A stretch of 64,000 nt of DNA from Halorientalis sp. IM1011 (GTDB lineage: Archaea > Halobacteriota > Halobacteria > Halobacteriales > Haloarculaceae). Where the stretch lies: assembly GCF_001989615.1 (NCBI RefSeq), contig NZ_CP019067.1, positions 992,001 through 1,056,000 of the forward strand, given 5' to 3'. Within the stretch, counting starts at the first letter, position 1. Each line of letters opens with the position of its first letter. The position numbers and the translations under genes are program-made. A model generated the notes under the pieces. That model was not told the origin of the DNA. It did not search any database and saw nothing but the letters and a program-made list of their open reading frames with translations. Positions 24,372-33,688 of the stretch are shown in pieces.

Positions 24372-25007
24372 CTACCCCTCGTCGGCGCCGGTTCCCTGAC
24401 AGTATCGCGCCGGGAGGTTAGACAGGACGACGCCGGGCAGAACCGGTCCGTACGCCTCGACGAGTCGCTCGGCCAGCGTCGGGAGGACGCGCCGGACGGC
24501 GGTGTAGACGACGGCGACGGCCAGCCCAGCGAGGACGGCCAGGCGGAAGGGGCCATCGACGGTCACCAGCAGCGGGGCGGCGAGCACGCCGGAGAGGAGG
24601 AAATCGGCGGGTGACCCGTCGTAGCCGACGTATCGACGGGGGGCGATCCACTCCCCGTGGTAGTGGCTGTAGACGGCCCGGTCCGACGTTCCCTCCCAGG
24701 GGCGTAACTCCAGGCCGCCGCCGAACACGTCGGTGACGCTGTGGAGGGCCGCGCCGAGCAGGAAGACGGCGAGGCCGACGGTGAGGGCTGTGGGGACGAC
24801 CAGCGCGACCACGAGCGCCCCGGCCGCGAGCCCGGAGAAGTAGACCGGGTAGTGCAGCGTCTTCCGGTGGCCGACGTACATGTCGAGATCCGGGAGGACG
24901 CCACCCGCCAAGCCCGCAGCGAGGGCGACGGGCGCGAACTCGGGAGCCGCGACCGCGACCGGGAGGGCCAGCACCATCCCCGCGAGGGCGTGGGTCGGGA
25001 GCATCAT
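24372..25007 (-). CDS. Membrane-bound metal-dependent hydrolase (YdjM/DUF457-like, 211 aa)
   Basis: Starts MMLPTHALAG, with the conserved early His, followed by AGGVLPDLDMYVGHRKTLHYPVYF (PDxD and HRxxxH), LGAALHSVTDVFGGGLELRPWEG and RAVYSHYHGEW. These His/Asp residues define the YdjM/LexA-binding membrane hydrolase-like family. About four to five membrane segments. In haloarchaea these are widespread; the true substrate (perhaps phospholipid) is not known. Confidence 0.85.
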   Translation of the reverse strand: MMLPTHALAGMVLALPVAVAAPEFAPVALAAGLAGGVLPDLDMYVGHRKTLHYPVYFSGLAAGALVVALVVPTALTVGLAVFLLGAALHSVTDVFGGGLELRPWEGTSDRAVYSHYHGEWIAPRRYVGYDGSPADFLLSGVLAAPLLVTVDGPFRLAVLAGLAVAVVYTAVRRVLPTLAERLVEAYGPVLPGVVLSNLPARYCQGTGADEG

Positions 25008-25082
25008 CGTGTCGGCTAGAATGGGACAGAATACTAAGAGCCTGTCGGTGAATCGTGTGTAGGATTCACACGATAGGTCGTC

Positions 25083-25484
25083 TCAGCCCGCGAGTTCGGC
25101 CGTCTCGAACAGCGGGTCGAAGCTCTCGGGGAGGGACTCGCGGGCGCGTCGGAGTTCCTCGGCCCCGCCGTGGGCGGCGACGGTGGCCACGAGCGACCGG
25201 GCGTGGATGACGGCGTCCTCGGGGCTGAACCCGATGCCCTCGCGATCGGCGACCTGTACGACGAACTCGTCGGCGGTCCGTTCCTCGTGGGTGTCGCGGC
25301 GTTCGGTGATCGCGTCGCCCAGCGCCCCCGGGAGGACGACCCCGAGCGCGTCCGCCTCGGCCGTCGGGAGCGACTCCCCGAGCGTGAGCAGCGTCTCGAT
25401 GGCCGCCCGCTCGGCGTTGGCCATGTTGTCCATCCCGGCCCTGGTGGCGAAGTCGTCCATGATCGCGTCGTAGTCGGTTCGCAT
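25083..25484 (-). CDS. DUF2267 protein (133 aa)
   Basis: Two repeats of the DUF2267 helical unit: FATRAGMDNMANAERAAIETLLTLGESLPTAEADALGVVLPG (residues 12-53) and VQVADREGIGFSPEDAVIHARSLVATVAAHG ... LRRARESLPESFDPLF. Soluble, acidic, no signal peptide. The function of DUF2267 is unknown, though it often appears in stress or osmotic contexts. Divergent from the lipid kinase gene with 117 bp between starts. Confidence 0.85.
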   Translation of the reverse strand: MRTDYDAIMDDFATRAGMDNMANAERAAIETLLTLGESLPTAEADALGVVLPGALGDAITERRDTHEERTADEFVVQVADREGIGFSPEDAVIHARSLVATVAAHGGAEELRRARESLPESFDPLFETAELAG

Positions 25485-25601
25485 CGAACGGAGATGGATC
25501 GCTTCCCCGACGGCTTGAACATTCGGGCCAGTTCGACCGTCGATCCGTCGAGGCCAGCGCGGTTCACCCGGATTAAATACACGACGGACGAACGGGCACG
25601 T

Positions 25602-26492
25602 ATGCAGGTCGGGTCACGCCGGTGCATCCTCAACCCCGTCAGCGGAACGGGGGATCACGCCGAGTACGTCACGCGACTTCTCCGCGGTCGGGGGTTCGCG
25701 GTCGATCACACCGAGGGCGCGGGCGACGCCCGTCGACTGGCCCGCGAGGCCGGCGAAGCGGCGGTCTCGGAACTCGCCGTCTGTGGCGGCGACGGGACGA
25801 TAAACGAGGTCCTCCGGGGGCTGGACGCCGCCGACCACCTCACCGACGTGACGCTCTCGGTGATCCCGACCGGGACGGCCAACATTCTCGGGCGGACCGT
25901 CGGAATCGAGGGGATCGAAGACGCCGTCGAGATCGCGGACACGGGCGAGGTCGCGACCGTCGACGTGGGGATGGCCGGCGACGAACCCTTCGTCGTCTCC
26001 TGTATCGCCGGCTTTCCCGCCGAGGCCAGCGTCGCCACCTCCAGCGAACTGAAGGGACGGTTCGGGACGCTCGCGTTCCTGCTCACCGGCGTCCAGCAGG
26101 CTCGGGAGTTCGACGGACTGGACGTGCGTCTCGAAACCGAGGCCGAGACCTGGGACGGCGAGGCGATCTGTCTGCTGGTGGGGAACGCGCGCCGCTTCGT
26201 CGAGGAGGGCGGACAGGCCGACATGGCCGACGGGCTGTTCGACGTGGCGGTGGTCGAGAACATGCCGGCGGGCGACCTGGTCACCGAGGCGATTCGCCAC
26301 CGCGTGCTCGGCCAGGGCACCGAGGGCGTCACCCACATCCAGGCCGGGCGGATCACCGTCACGGGCCACGACGGCCCGATCACCTTCAGCCGGGACGGCG
26401 AGGTGAGCGAGCACGAGCGAGTGACGATGGCGATCCGCCCCCAGACACTGAATCTCCGGGTCGGCCCCGATTACGACCCCTCGCCGGAGTGA
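25602..26492 (+). CDS. Diacylglycerol/sphingosine kinase-like lipid kinase (296 aa)
   Basis: YegS/DgkB-type lipid kinase that phosphorylates a lipid hydroxyl with ATP. Nucleotide motif VCGGDGTINEVLRGL (GGDGTxNEV) and substrate loop IPTGTANILGRTVGI are intact, with NPVSGTGD at the N-terminus. In archaea the lipid substrate may be an archaeol-type diether alcohol. The ATG at 25602 places the first strand at residue 5; the frame is open upstream but there encodes antisense of the DUF2267 gene. Length is normal. Confidence 0.92.
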   Translation: MQVGSRRCILNPVSGTGDHAEYVTRLLRGRGFAVDHTEGAGDARRLAREAGEAAVSELAVCGGDGTINEVLRGLDAADHLTDVTLSVIPTGTANILGRTVGIEGIEDAVEIADTGEVATVDVGMAGDEPFVVSCIAGFPAEASVATSSELKGRFGTLAFLLTGVQQAREFDGLDVRLETEAETWDGEAICLLVGNARRFVEEGGQADMADGLFDVAVVENMPAGDLVTEAIRHRVLGQGTEGVTHIQAGRITVTGHDGPITFSRDGEVSEHERVTMAIRPQTLNLRVGPDYDPSPE

Positions 26493-26501
26493 CCCTACGG
26501 A

Positions 26502-26702
26502 TCACTTCGGACCGCCCGTGGGTCGATCGGACCGGTCCGTGGCACCGCCCGTGATGGCCTCGCCGGCCGGTTCACCCTCGCTCGCGAACGACGGTGTCCC
26601 GTCGGCCGTCGCGTCGCTCTCGTCGTCCGCTCTGACCTCTTTCAGCAGTTCCTCGGCGATCTCGTCGCGCAGGACGAATCCGGGTGCTATTCCGTGACAC
26701 AT
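26502..26702 (-). CDS. Small hypothetical protein (66 aa)
   Basis: The short reading frame starts MCHGIAPGFVLRDEIAEELLKEVRADDES, a helical first half with haloarchaeal codon use, then a low-complexity acidic/glycine tail. No known domain. It ends 9 bp from the convergent lipid kinase gene and lies 43 bp downstream of the CBS gene on the same strand. An extra upstream Met (26714) would add four residues. Moderate confidence as a gene because of its size. Confidence 0.5.
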   Translation of the reverse strand: MCHGIAPGFVLRDEIAEELLKEVRADDESDATADGTPSFASEGEPAGEAITGGATDRSDRPTGGPK

Positions 26703-26745
26703 ACGAACGCACACGACCTGGACTTGCTTAAATCTCGCTCCCGGT

Positions 26746-27135
26746 TCAGGCGGGCGCGGTACTGGCGGTGTGACGCAGGATGTCGGTCGTCGTGAGGATG
26801 CCGACCACGTCGCCGTCGACGACCGGAATGTGGTTGAAGCCGCTGTCCAGCAGGTAGGTCGCGGCCTCGGACACCGTCGCGTCCGGCCCGATCGTCTCGA
26901 CGGTCGTCGTCATCCGCTCCTCGACGGTGGTCTCGGACGGATCCACGTCGTCGGCCGCCAGCTGGACGAAGTCCGTCGACGTGAGGATACCCACTGGTTC
27001 GCAGTCCGCGTCGATGACCGCGACGGACTTGATCGCCGTGTCGCGCATCGCCCACGCGGCGTCCGACAGCGTCTCGTCGGGCGCGACGGTGAGCACTGGT
27101 GTCGTCATGATCTCCTCGACTGCGGTCTCGGTCAT
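26746..27135 (-). CDS. Two-CBS-domain protein (129 aa)
   Basis: A single Bateman module: CBS1 about residues 4-62 (MTTPVLTVAPDETLSDAAWAM ... VGILTSTDFVQ) and CBS2 about 68-125 (MTTTVETIGPDATVSEAATYLLDSGFNHIPVVDGD). Likely a soluble energy or nucleotide sensor acting by protein contact. No fused effector domain. The paralogous CBS protein at 20946-22100 carries an extra effector-like domain. Confidence 0.92.
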   Translation of the reverse strand: MTETAVEEIMTTPVLTVAPDETLSDAAWAMRDTAIKSVAVIDADCEPVGILTSTDFVQLAADDVDPSETTVEERMTTTVETIGPDATVSEAATYLLDSGFNHIPVVDGDVVGILTTTDILRHTASTAPA

Positions 27136-27227
27136 ACGAACGTGTCAGTCCCCACCGACAAAGGCACTCGTGTCGCGGTAAGTGTTGACACTCGGCATGG
27201 GAACGGACGAAAACGATCGGTTCCGAG

Positions 27228-27911
27228 TCAGTAGTAAAAGATCGCCGCAGTGAGCGTGATCGCGGTCACGATGTAGGTGACCGGACCCCAGTCGATGGCG
27301 GTCAGATCCGCGGCGTACACCAGGCTGCCGACGGTCGGGAACAGGCCGCCGAACAGGAACAGCTGGGTCTGGCGGAGTTTCCGGCCCGAGACCGACGGCC
27401 AGTAGGCGGCGAACAGTCCCACGGCGGCGAAGGACACGCCCAGCGAGTACAGCGCGTGGACGTAGTACCACGGTCCGTAGGTGATCGAGAGCCGGTCGAT
27501 ACCGCCCTGCGTGACCATCTCGGCCTCGACCCGGACGAGGTCGTGCAGGCCGAAGAAGTCCGTCCACACGAGGACGATCGTGAGCGTGGGAATCGCCGCC
27601 AGCAGGGCGACGTTGCGCCGCGTCAGCAACTCCTCGCGGTCAGTGTACTGGAATGCAAAGAGCAGGAACGCGAGCGACGCGAATGCGGGTCCGATGAACC
27701 GGACGCTGTTCCACAGCAACGCCTGATCGAGGGTCGTACTCGCCAGCTGGAGCGCGTAACTGACCGACCACACCACGATCGGTGTGAACAACGCGAGCAT
27801 GAGATAGGCCCCTTTCTGCTGTCGTTTCATGAGGGTGAGCACGAGCAACGCGCCGACGATCACGGCCGCGAGCGCCAGCGGGATCGTGTACGGTGTCGCC
27901 TGAAACGCCAT
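27228..27911 (-). CDS. Stand-alone histidine-kinase N-terminal 7TM sensor domain (227 aa)
   Basis: Seven membrane helices with the pattern of the histidine-kinase N-terminal 7TM region (WSVSYALQLASTTLDQALLWNSVRFIGPAFASLAFLLFAFQYT; residues about 50-92). In haloarchaea this region normally leads into PAS and HisKA/HATPase domains; here the protein ends after the last helix (AIFYY, TGA). No kinase remnant follows. Start at 27911 (MAFQATPY) sits behind a TATA-like TATTTTATTAC. It could be a free sensor or a truncated kinase. Confidence 0.75.
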   Translation of the reverse strand: MAFQATPYTIPLALAAVIVGALLVLTLMKRQQKGAYLMLALFTPIVVWSVSYALQLASTTLDQALLWNSVRFIGPAFASLAFLLFAFQYTDREELLTRRNVALLAAIPTLTIVLVWTDFFGLHDLVRVEAEMVTQGGIDRLSITYGPWYYVHALYSLGVSFAAVGLFAAYWPSVSGRKLRQTQLFLFGGLFPTVGSLVYAADLTAIDWGPVTYIVTAITLTAAIFYY

Positions 27912-28047
27912 TGTATCCTGTCCCGATATGTTGGTGTAATAAAATACCTCGGTGGATATCACGAACTGATCCGGCGTACTCGTGGGTTCGGGTCGGGTAT
28001 GCGGCCGGAAGGCGTCGACGAACCGGTTTGCTCGCTCGGCCGCCTGT

Positions 28048-28920
28048 TCACTCCACCCAGACGTCACCGAAGGTGTCGAAAAAGTCCGCGCCGGTGTCGA
28101 CTGCGACGTGGCGCGCCCCCATCCAGTCCCCGACCGCCTCGATATCGTCGAGGTGGGACTGGAGGCGGTCGTGGTACCGGCGTTCGACGGTCGCGCCGAA
28201 GTAGGTCCGCAGTCTCGTGTCGGCCTCCGGATCGCGGAAGATCGTGTCACCACGGGCCGGTGGGTCTCGCTCCTCGGGCGCGAGGACGTGCGCGAGCGTG
28301 CAGTCGTTGCGCTGGAGGGCGGCCAGGCCCGCCTCGATCTCGGCGGGGTCGCCGAGGAAGTCACTCGCCACGAGGACGAGCGACTTCGAGTCGATGGTCG
28401 CGGCGTAGTCCGCACAGGCCGTCCGGAAGTCCGTCTCCCCCGACGGCTCGGTCCCGTTCAACTGTTCGATCAACCGCAGGACCTCGCCCTGCGTCGAACG
28501 GTTGCGGTCGATCCGCTCGAAGGTCTCGCCGAGCAGTGAGAATCGAAAGTCGTTCCCCTCGGCGGCGGCGAGCGCGGCGAAGCCCAGGCCCAGTTTGGCC
28601 GCGTACTCGAACTTGTGGGGGGTCGCCGACTCGTCCCTGTGGCCCCCGAAGTCCATCGACTCGCTGGCGTCCACGAGGACGTGGACGGTGAGGTTGCGCT
28701 CGGCCTCGTACTGTTTGACGTACAGCTCCTCTGTGCGGGCGTACACCCGCCAGTCGACCAGCCTGGTGTCGTCGCCGGGCGTGTACTTCCGGTGGTCGCT
28801 GAAGGTCAGCCCCTCCCCGACCTCCGTCGAGCGCTGCTCGCCCTGCTGGACGGCGTCGACCCGGCGCTGGACGGAGGGGTCGAACCGCGCCAGTTCGTCG
28901 AGGAAGGTCGGTTCGATCAC
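28048..28920 (-). CDS. DUF58 protein with VWA-like fold (290 aa)
   Basis: Carries the DUF58 signature YTPGDDTRLVDWRVYARTEELYVKQYEAE (split; residues about 46-74) and a MIDAS-like DASES (VLVDASESMDFGG) that can bind a divalent ion. DUF58 proteins normally work with MoxR AAA+ ATPases as chaperone or maturation systems for metal-dependent or membrane complexes. Last gene of a six-gene minus-strand operon and overlaps the MoxR gene by 4 nt. Confidence 0.93.
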   Translation of the reverse strand: MIEPTFLDELARFDPSVQRRVDAVQQGEQRSTEVGEGLTFSDHRKYTPGDDTRLVDWRVYARTEELYVKQYEAERNLTVHVLVDASESMDFGGHRDESATPHKFEYAAKLGLGFAALAAAEGNDFRFSLLGETFERIDRNRSTQGEVLRLIEQLNGTEPSGETDFRTACADYAATIDSKSLVLVASDFLGDPAEIEAGLAALQRNDCTLAHVLAPEERDPPARGDTIFRDPEADTRLRTYFGATVERRYHDRLQSHLDDIEAVGDWMGARHVAVDTGADFFDTFGDVWVE

Positions 28921-29870
28921 AGCAGGTCCCCGATCACGTCGTCGGCCGTCACGCCGTCCCGTTCGGCCCGGAAGTCCACGATGACCCGGTGTCGCAGTAC
29001 CGGGCGCGCCATCGCCTCCACGTCCTCGCCGGTCACGTGTGCGCGTCCAGCCATGAACGCGCGGGCCTTCGCCAGCACGACCAGTCCCATGCTCGCCCGC
29101 GGGCTCGCCCCGTACTCCAGCCGGTCGGCCGAGCGGGTCGCTCGCACCAGTTCGACGGCCCGATCACGCAGGTCCTCGGCGATGGGAACCTGCCGGACGA
29201 GTTCCTGGCTACGAAGGAGGTCCCCGGTCGTCAGCTGCTGTTCGACCGGGATGTCGGCGTCGACGCGGCCGGTGTACCGGTCGACGATCTCCCGCTCGGC
29301 GTCGTCGTCCGGGTAATCGACGAGCACCTTCGCCAGGAAGCGGTCCTTCTGGGCCTCCGGGAGCGGGTAGGTCCCGTCTTGCTCGACGGGGTTCTGTGTC
29401 GCCAGCACGAAGAACGGGTCCGGGAGCTTCCGGGTCTCGCCGCCGGCGGTGACCTGTCGCTCCTGCATCGCCTCAAGCAGCGCGGCCTGGGTCTTGGGCG
29501 TCGCACGGTTGATCTCGTCGGCCAGCACGACGTTGGCGAAGATCGGCCCGGGTTCGAAGACGAACTCCCGGCCGTCGCGGGTCTCCCGGATGATCTCGGT
29601 GCCCGTGATGTCGCTCGGCATCAGGTCCGGCGTGTTCTGGACCCGCGAGAACGAGCAGTCGGTGACCTCGGCGATGGTCCGAACGAGCATCGTCTTGCCC
29701 AGCCCGGGCGTGCTCTCCAGGAGTGCGTTCCCGTCGGCGAGCAGGCAGGCGAGCACCTGATCAAGCACTGCCTCCTGGCCGACGAGGCGCTTTCGCACCT
29801 CCGAGCGGACCGCGGCGAGTCGATCTTGAATTCTATCCACCTCGTCGTCGTCGAGTGTGTCGTCAGTCAT
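28917..29870 (-). CDS. moxR: MoxR-family AAA+ ATPase (317 aa)
   Basis: AAA+ chaperone-like ATPase. Walker A GLGKT at about residues 56-60 (ESTPGLGKT), Walker B VVLADEINRA at about 114-123, sensor 1 ATQNP, arginine-finger region LPEAQKDRF and a C-terminal lid with ASPRASMG. It is expected to remodel or load cofactors on client proteins with the DUF58 and VWA partners of the operon. Start at 29870 overlaps the preceding gene by 8 nt; the frame stays open upstream but without homology. Confidence 0.95.
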   Translation of the reverse strand: MTDDTLDDDEVDRIQDRLAAVRSEVRKRLVGQEAVLDQVLACLLADGNALLESTPGLGKTMLVRTIAEVTDCSFSRVQNTPDLMPSDITGTEIIRETRDGREFVFEPGPIFANVVLADEINRATPKTQAALLEAMQERQVTAGGETRKLPDPFFVLATQNPVEQDGTYPLPEAQKDRFLAKVLVDYPDDDAEREIVDRYTGRVDADIPVEQQLTTGDLLRSQELVRQVPIAEDLRDRAVELVRATRSADRLEYGASPRASMGLVVLAKARAFMAGRAHVTGEDVEAMARPVLRHRVIVDFRAERDGVTADDVIGDLL

Positions 29871-30747
29871 CGGTATCACGCTGAACGCGCAGGTTGTACT
29901 CCCGGACCAGATCCGCGTCTTCGAGGTTCCGTTCGGCGGCGAAGCCGGCCTGACGGGCCGCGACGGCGTCGCCGCCCGAGGACAGCCCGCTGTCCTCGTA
30001 GCTGTCGACTTGATCCCCGGACCCGCCGCCACTGCTCCGCGAGAAGTTCACGTCGAGTTCCTCCCGGCCGTCGGCGGGCTCTTTGGGCTCGCCGAGGACG
30101 TCGTCGGGGTTCTGGAGTTCGGAGACGCCGTTGTCCTCCCCGCCGAACGACTCCGACCCCTCGGTGTCGGTAGTGTTCGTCGTCGGCGCGAACGTGACGC
30201 CGGCGACGGCCGCCTGAACGGTCAGCGCGCTCGCAAGGACGACCACGACGGCGCTGACCGACAGCCAGCGGGTGTGGAGGAAGCCACCGGCGCTCGTCGC
30301 CTCCAGCCTGTCGGTCACCGTGCGATAGAGCCGGCGGGCCATCGGCGTCTCGGCTCCCGACCGGGCGGCGTCACGGGCGGTCCGGAGCGCGTCCGCGACG
30401 ACCGGATTGGCCGCCTCGAACCGCTCGACCGTGTAGTAGCGCACCCGAAGGGCGAACTCGACCGCACCGGCCAGCAGGGCGACCCCGACGGCCGCGACGG
30501 TGCCCCCACGGACCGGTCCGACCGCCGGTAGCGGGACCGCGAACACCCGCGTCAGCAGGTTCGCGACGAGGAAGACGGCCGTGGCGTCGACCACCGCGTG
30601 CAACGCGGCCGCCTTCTGCCCCTCGCGTCTGATCGCCTGGACCGCCCGTTCGATCGTTTCGCGCTCCGCGCTCGGTTCGGTCCCGTCGGGTTCGCCGCTT
30701 GCCGCCACCTCGTCGGCGTCATCACTCGGCTCGTGGTTCTCGTTCAT
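29863..30747 (-). CDS. Membrane protein of MoxR operon (294 aa)
   Basis: Acidic N-terminus, two membrane helices around residues 47-70 and 77-97, then a soluble linker and a third helix (SVSAVVVVLASALTVQAAVAG) before a long acidic, Gly/Ser-rich external or cytoplasmic tail. No catalytic motif. Overlaps moxR by 8 nt. Comparable haloarchaeal MoxR operons carry a protein of this shape; likely a membrane anchor or client of the MoxR/VWA system. Unknown family function. Confidence 0.7.
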   Translation of the reverse strand: MNENHEPSDDADEVAASGEPDGTEPSAERETIERAVQAIRREGQKAAALHAVVDATAVFLVANLLTRVFAVPLPAVGPVRGGTVAAVGVALLAGAVEFALRVRYYTVERFEAANPVVADALRTARDAARSGAETPMARRLYRTVTDRLEATSAGGFLHTRWLSVSAVVVVLASALTVQAAVAGVTFAPTTNTTDTEGSESFGGEDNGVSELQNPDDVLGEPKEPADGREELDVNFSRSSGGGSGDQVDSYEDSGLSSGGDAVAARQAGFAAERNLEDADLVREYNLRVQRDTDD

Positions 30748-30749
30748 TG

Positions 30750-31361
30750 TCAGTTACACTCCTGGTACTGCGAACTGTTGTCGATCTTGCCACAGAGGTC
30801 GTCCAGATCGTTCTGCAGATCCTCCTTGTCCCCCTCCAGATCGTCGATCCGGTCCTCGCGGTCGTCGATGGTGCTGTTCAACTCGTCTGTCAGGTCCTCG
30901 AGGTTCGAGTTGCGTCGTTCGAGGTCGGTGTTCTCCGCGATCAGTTCGTCGCGTCGCGCTTCGAGGTCGTCCACCCGGTCCCGGAGGTCCGCCCGCTCGT
31001 TCAGGAGGTCGTCGACCTCGCGCTGGAGGTCCTCCCGTTCGGATTCGAGCCGGTCGATCCGGTCGCGGGCGTCCGAGAGGTTGCGCTCGGCCGCGTTCAG
31101 CTGGCCCGTCAGGTCCTGCAGGTCCGTCTGTCGGGTTTCGAGGCTCTCGTTGATCGAGTCGAGCCGGTCCCGGGTCTCGTTCAGGTCGGCCCGGACGGTC
31201 GCGAGTTCCTCCTCGGCGGCCGCGTTCTCCGATGCGAGCCGTTCCGCGCGGTCGGTCACGTCGCCGACGCTGTACTCGTAGTAGACGGTGACGCCGGCGA
31301 CGCCGAGGACTGTCAGTCCGACCACGGCGAGCAAGACGACGTTGAGTCTGGTTCCGATCAT
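30750..31361 (-). CDS. Membrane-anchored coiled-coil protein (203 aa)
   Basis: A single N-terminal membrane helix (VVLLAVVGLTVLGVAGVTVYY, about residues 8-28) followed by about 150 residues of nearly continuous coiled coil (LESEREDLQREVDDLLNERADL and similar heptads), ending in a short tail with two cysteines (LCGKIDNSSQYQEC). Start at 31361 is set by the helix and the 4-nt overlap with the VWA gene upstream. Presumably an outward-facing rod or spacer that organises the VWA proteins. Confidence 0.75.
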   Translation of the reverse strand: MIGTRLNVVLLAVVGLTVLGVAGVTVYYEYSVGDVTDRAERLASENAAAEEELATVRADLNETRDRLDSINESLETRQTDLQDLTGQLNAAERNLSDARDRIDRLESEREDLQREVDDLLNERADLRDRVDDLEARRDELIAENTDLERRNSNLEDLTDELNSTIDDREDRIDDLEGDKEDLQNDLDDLCGKIDNSSQYQECN

Positions 31362-33688
31362 GGTTGTCTGATGCGAACGAGTCGCCGCGTGCCGACCTCG
31401 AGGAGGTACAGCACGAGGGCGACGACGAGGACGAGCCACGTCCACTCCCTGGTGACTGTTTCCACAGTGGTAGCCTGCTGACGGACCCGGTCGGCGATGG
31501 CCGCGGCCCGATCCGACTCGAACACCTCGCCGCCGGTGCGCTCGACGGCGGTCCGGACGGCCCGCGACTGACCGAAGGCCGCGTACTCCCGCGGGTAGTT
31601 CACGGCGTACTCGGCCGACAGGAGCGACCGGTATCCGGATTCCGCCGGCACGAACGTGGCCTCGTACTGGTCGGTATCTACCTGCCTGAACCGGTAGCCG
31701 TCGGCCGATGGACGGTTATTGCCCTCGTAGGCAACTGTAACGGGACTGCCGACGCGGGCGTCCGAGACGGACGTGATGCCGGTCGCCAGCCGTTCGGGGT
31801 CGCCGATGGCCCAGTTGACGGACTTGGTGATCCCCAGCGAGTCCGGGGCCGAGAGCAGGCCGTCCAGCCCCCCGCTCTCGCCGTAGGCTGTGATCGCGAC
31901 GGTACGCCCCAGCCCGTATCGCCAGGCCGTGATCGCGGGCGCGCCGTCCGATCCGGCGACCAGCAGGTCCGCCCCCTGTGCCGCCGAGACCGAGTGGGTC
32001 CGGCCCGGCTGGGCGGCGAACTCGACGCCGCTCGTGATGAAGTGCGACCGGTCGAGCACCGTGAGACCGCTGCCCTGGAACTGGCGCGTCTCGCCGCCGA
32101 ACTCGATCCGGAGTTTGCTGGACTCGTCGGCCCGCAGGAAGGGGCCGCCGCCGGCCTCGGCTACCTTGCGGAGGTAGTCGACGGCGATTCCCTCGCCGAC
32201 GCCGACGGGGATCACCTCGATGCCGCGCTCGCTAGCTCGGGCCGCCGCGCCCGGTGCGTTCCCGGCCTGTGCGCGCCCGTCGGTCAGCAGGATGATCGTC
32301 CCGCTCGACCCCAGCATCTGTGTCGCCCCCTCGATCCCGGCGCTCACGTCCGTACTCCCCGAGCTCTCCAGCCGGCGGATCCGATCCTCGAGGAAGGACC
32401 GGGAACCCCCCAGCCCGGTGAGCCCGGCGATGCGGTAGGTCTGGCTGTTGAACGCCACGATCCCGACGCGGTTGTCGTCGCCCAGTTGATCGAGCACGTC
32501 CAGCGCGAGCGCCTGCTGGGCCGACATCGACCCGCTCGTGCTGCCGGAGATGTCGACCGCGACGACCACCCGCGAGGTCTCGCCGCCCTCCCCGATGGTG
32601 ACCGGGAGCATGTCGGTCACGAGTGACTCGCGGTAGCCACCCCGCTCGAAGGCGTTCGGTCCGCCGACAGTGACCAGGCCCGTGCCGTCGATGACTGCTC
32701 GCTGGAGCGCGCTCACGTTGCCGAGGTCGCCGGCGGCCACGTTCTGGACCACGACGGCGTAGTACTGAGAGAGGTTCGACGGGATCGACTCCCGCCGGTC
32801 CACGTCGTAGACGTTCCCCAGGAACTCGCCGAAGGGGTACTCCCCGCGGGCGACGTAGAGGATCTTCGGGGGTTCGACCACTCGCACCGTTTTGCGGAAC
32901 ACGTCGTTGCGGTCGTACACGTCACCTCCCTCGATCCGGGCGGTCACACGGTGACTCCCGGTCGAACTGAAGTTGTAGGTGAACGTGACGCCCCCCGTTC
33001 CCTCGACGGTCGCCTCGCGCACCTGCTGGCCGTCGACGCTGACGGTCAGCGTGGTCTCGGTGTCGTCGAGACCGGTGCCGTCGACGGTCACGCGGAACTG
33101 GTTGGCCACGCCCGTACTGGTCTTGGCCGGCCCGCTGATGCTAACCACGCGCTCGGTCCGGTTCGCGTCGAGTTCGACGGCGTGGATCGAGGCGTTCACC
33201 TGCTCGGCGACGCCGGCGGCCGCGTCGAGCGAGCGGCCGTCGGTCACCCGCCCGTCCGAGACCAGGAGGACGCTCCCGTTGGGGGAGAGCGCGCTCGTCA
33301 CTGCGTCGCCGACCGGCGAGCCCGATTCGCCGCCTACCGTCCGGGTCTGGACCGCGACGCCCTCGTCCTCGATCGCGGCCGCGAGGTCGCCCGCCGCGGC
33401 GTCGGTCGTCGCCATGCTGTCCGAGCGGTCCACGAGCATCGTCACCGTCGGCTCCCCCGCCGAGTCCGTCGTCGCCAGCGTGTAGGGACCGGCGGCCGCG
33501 ACGACCAGCAGGGTCACCAGCAGGAGCCGCGAGGCGAGAAACAGCGCCCGCGACCGCCCCGTGAACACCGCCCGCTCGCGCCGGCGGAAGACGACGACCA
33601 GCAGGGCCGCCGCGACCGGGAGGGCGACCAGCACGAGCGGCCGCTGGAGACCCATCCGGAGCCCCGCGAGCGTCGTCTCGACCGCCAT
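31358..33688 (-). CDS. Large VWA-domain membrane protein (776 aa)
   Basis: Two N-terminal membrane helices, then a degenerate VWA-like part (LVDRSDSM near residue 86), a beta-rich region, and a central VWA domain with an intact MIDAS (AVDISGSTSGS near 376-385; LTDGRAQAG later). A C-terminal membrane helix (WLVLVVALVLYLLEVG) precedes a short basic end. It resembles BatA/BatB-like and glutamine-amidotransferase-like VWA proteins. Metal-dependent protein binding outside the membrane is the expected activity. Overlaps the genes on both sides. Confidence 0.88.
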   Translation of the reverse strand: MAVETTLAGLRMGLQRPLVLVALPVAAALLVVVFRRRERAVFTGRSRALFLASRLLLVTLLVVAAAGPYTLATTDSAGEPTVTMLVDRSDSMATTDAAAGDLAAAIEDEGVAVQTRTVGGESGSPVGDAVTSALSPNGSVLLVSDGRVTDGRSLDAAAGVAEQVNASIHAVELDANRTERVVSISGPAKTSTGVANQFRVTVDGTGLDDTETTLTVSVDGQQVREATVEGTGGVTFTYNFSSTGSHRVTARIEGGDVYDRNDVFRKTVRVVEPPKILYVARGEYPFGEFLGNVYDVDRRESIPSNLSQYYAVVVQNVAAGDLGNVSALQRAVIDGTGLVTVGGPNAFERGGYRESLVTDMLPVTIGEGGETSRVVVAVDISGSTSGSMSAQQALALDVLDQLGDDNRVGIVAFNSQTYRIAGLTGLGGSRSFLEDRIRRLESSGSTDVSAGIEGATQMLGSSGTIILLTDGRAQAGNAPGAAARASERGIEVIPVGVGEGIAVDYLRKVAEAGGGPFLRADESSKLRIEFGGETRQFQGSGLTVLDRSHFITSGVEFAAQPGRTHSVSAAQGADLLVAGSDGAPAITAWRYGLGRTVAITAYGESGGLDGLLSAPDSLGITKSVNWAIGDPERLATGITSVSDARVGSPVTVAYEGNNRPSADGYRFRQVDTDQYEATFVPAESGYRSLLSAEYAVNYPREYAAFGQSRAVRTAVERTGGEVFESDRAAAIADRVRQQATTVETVTREWTWLVLVVALVLYLLEVGTRRLVRIRQP

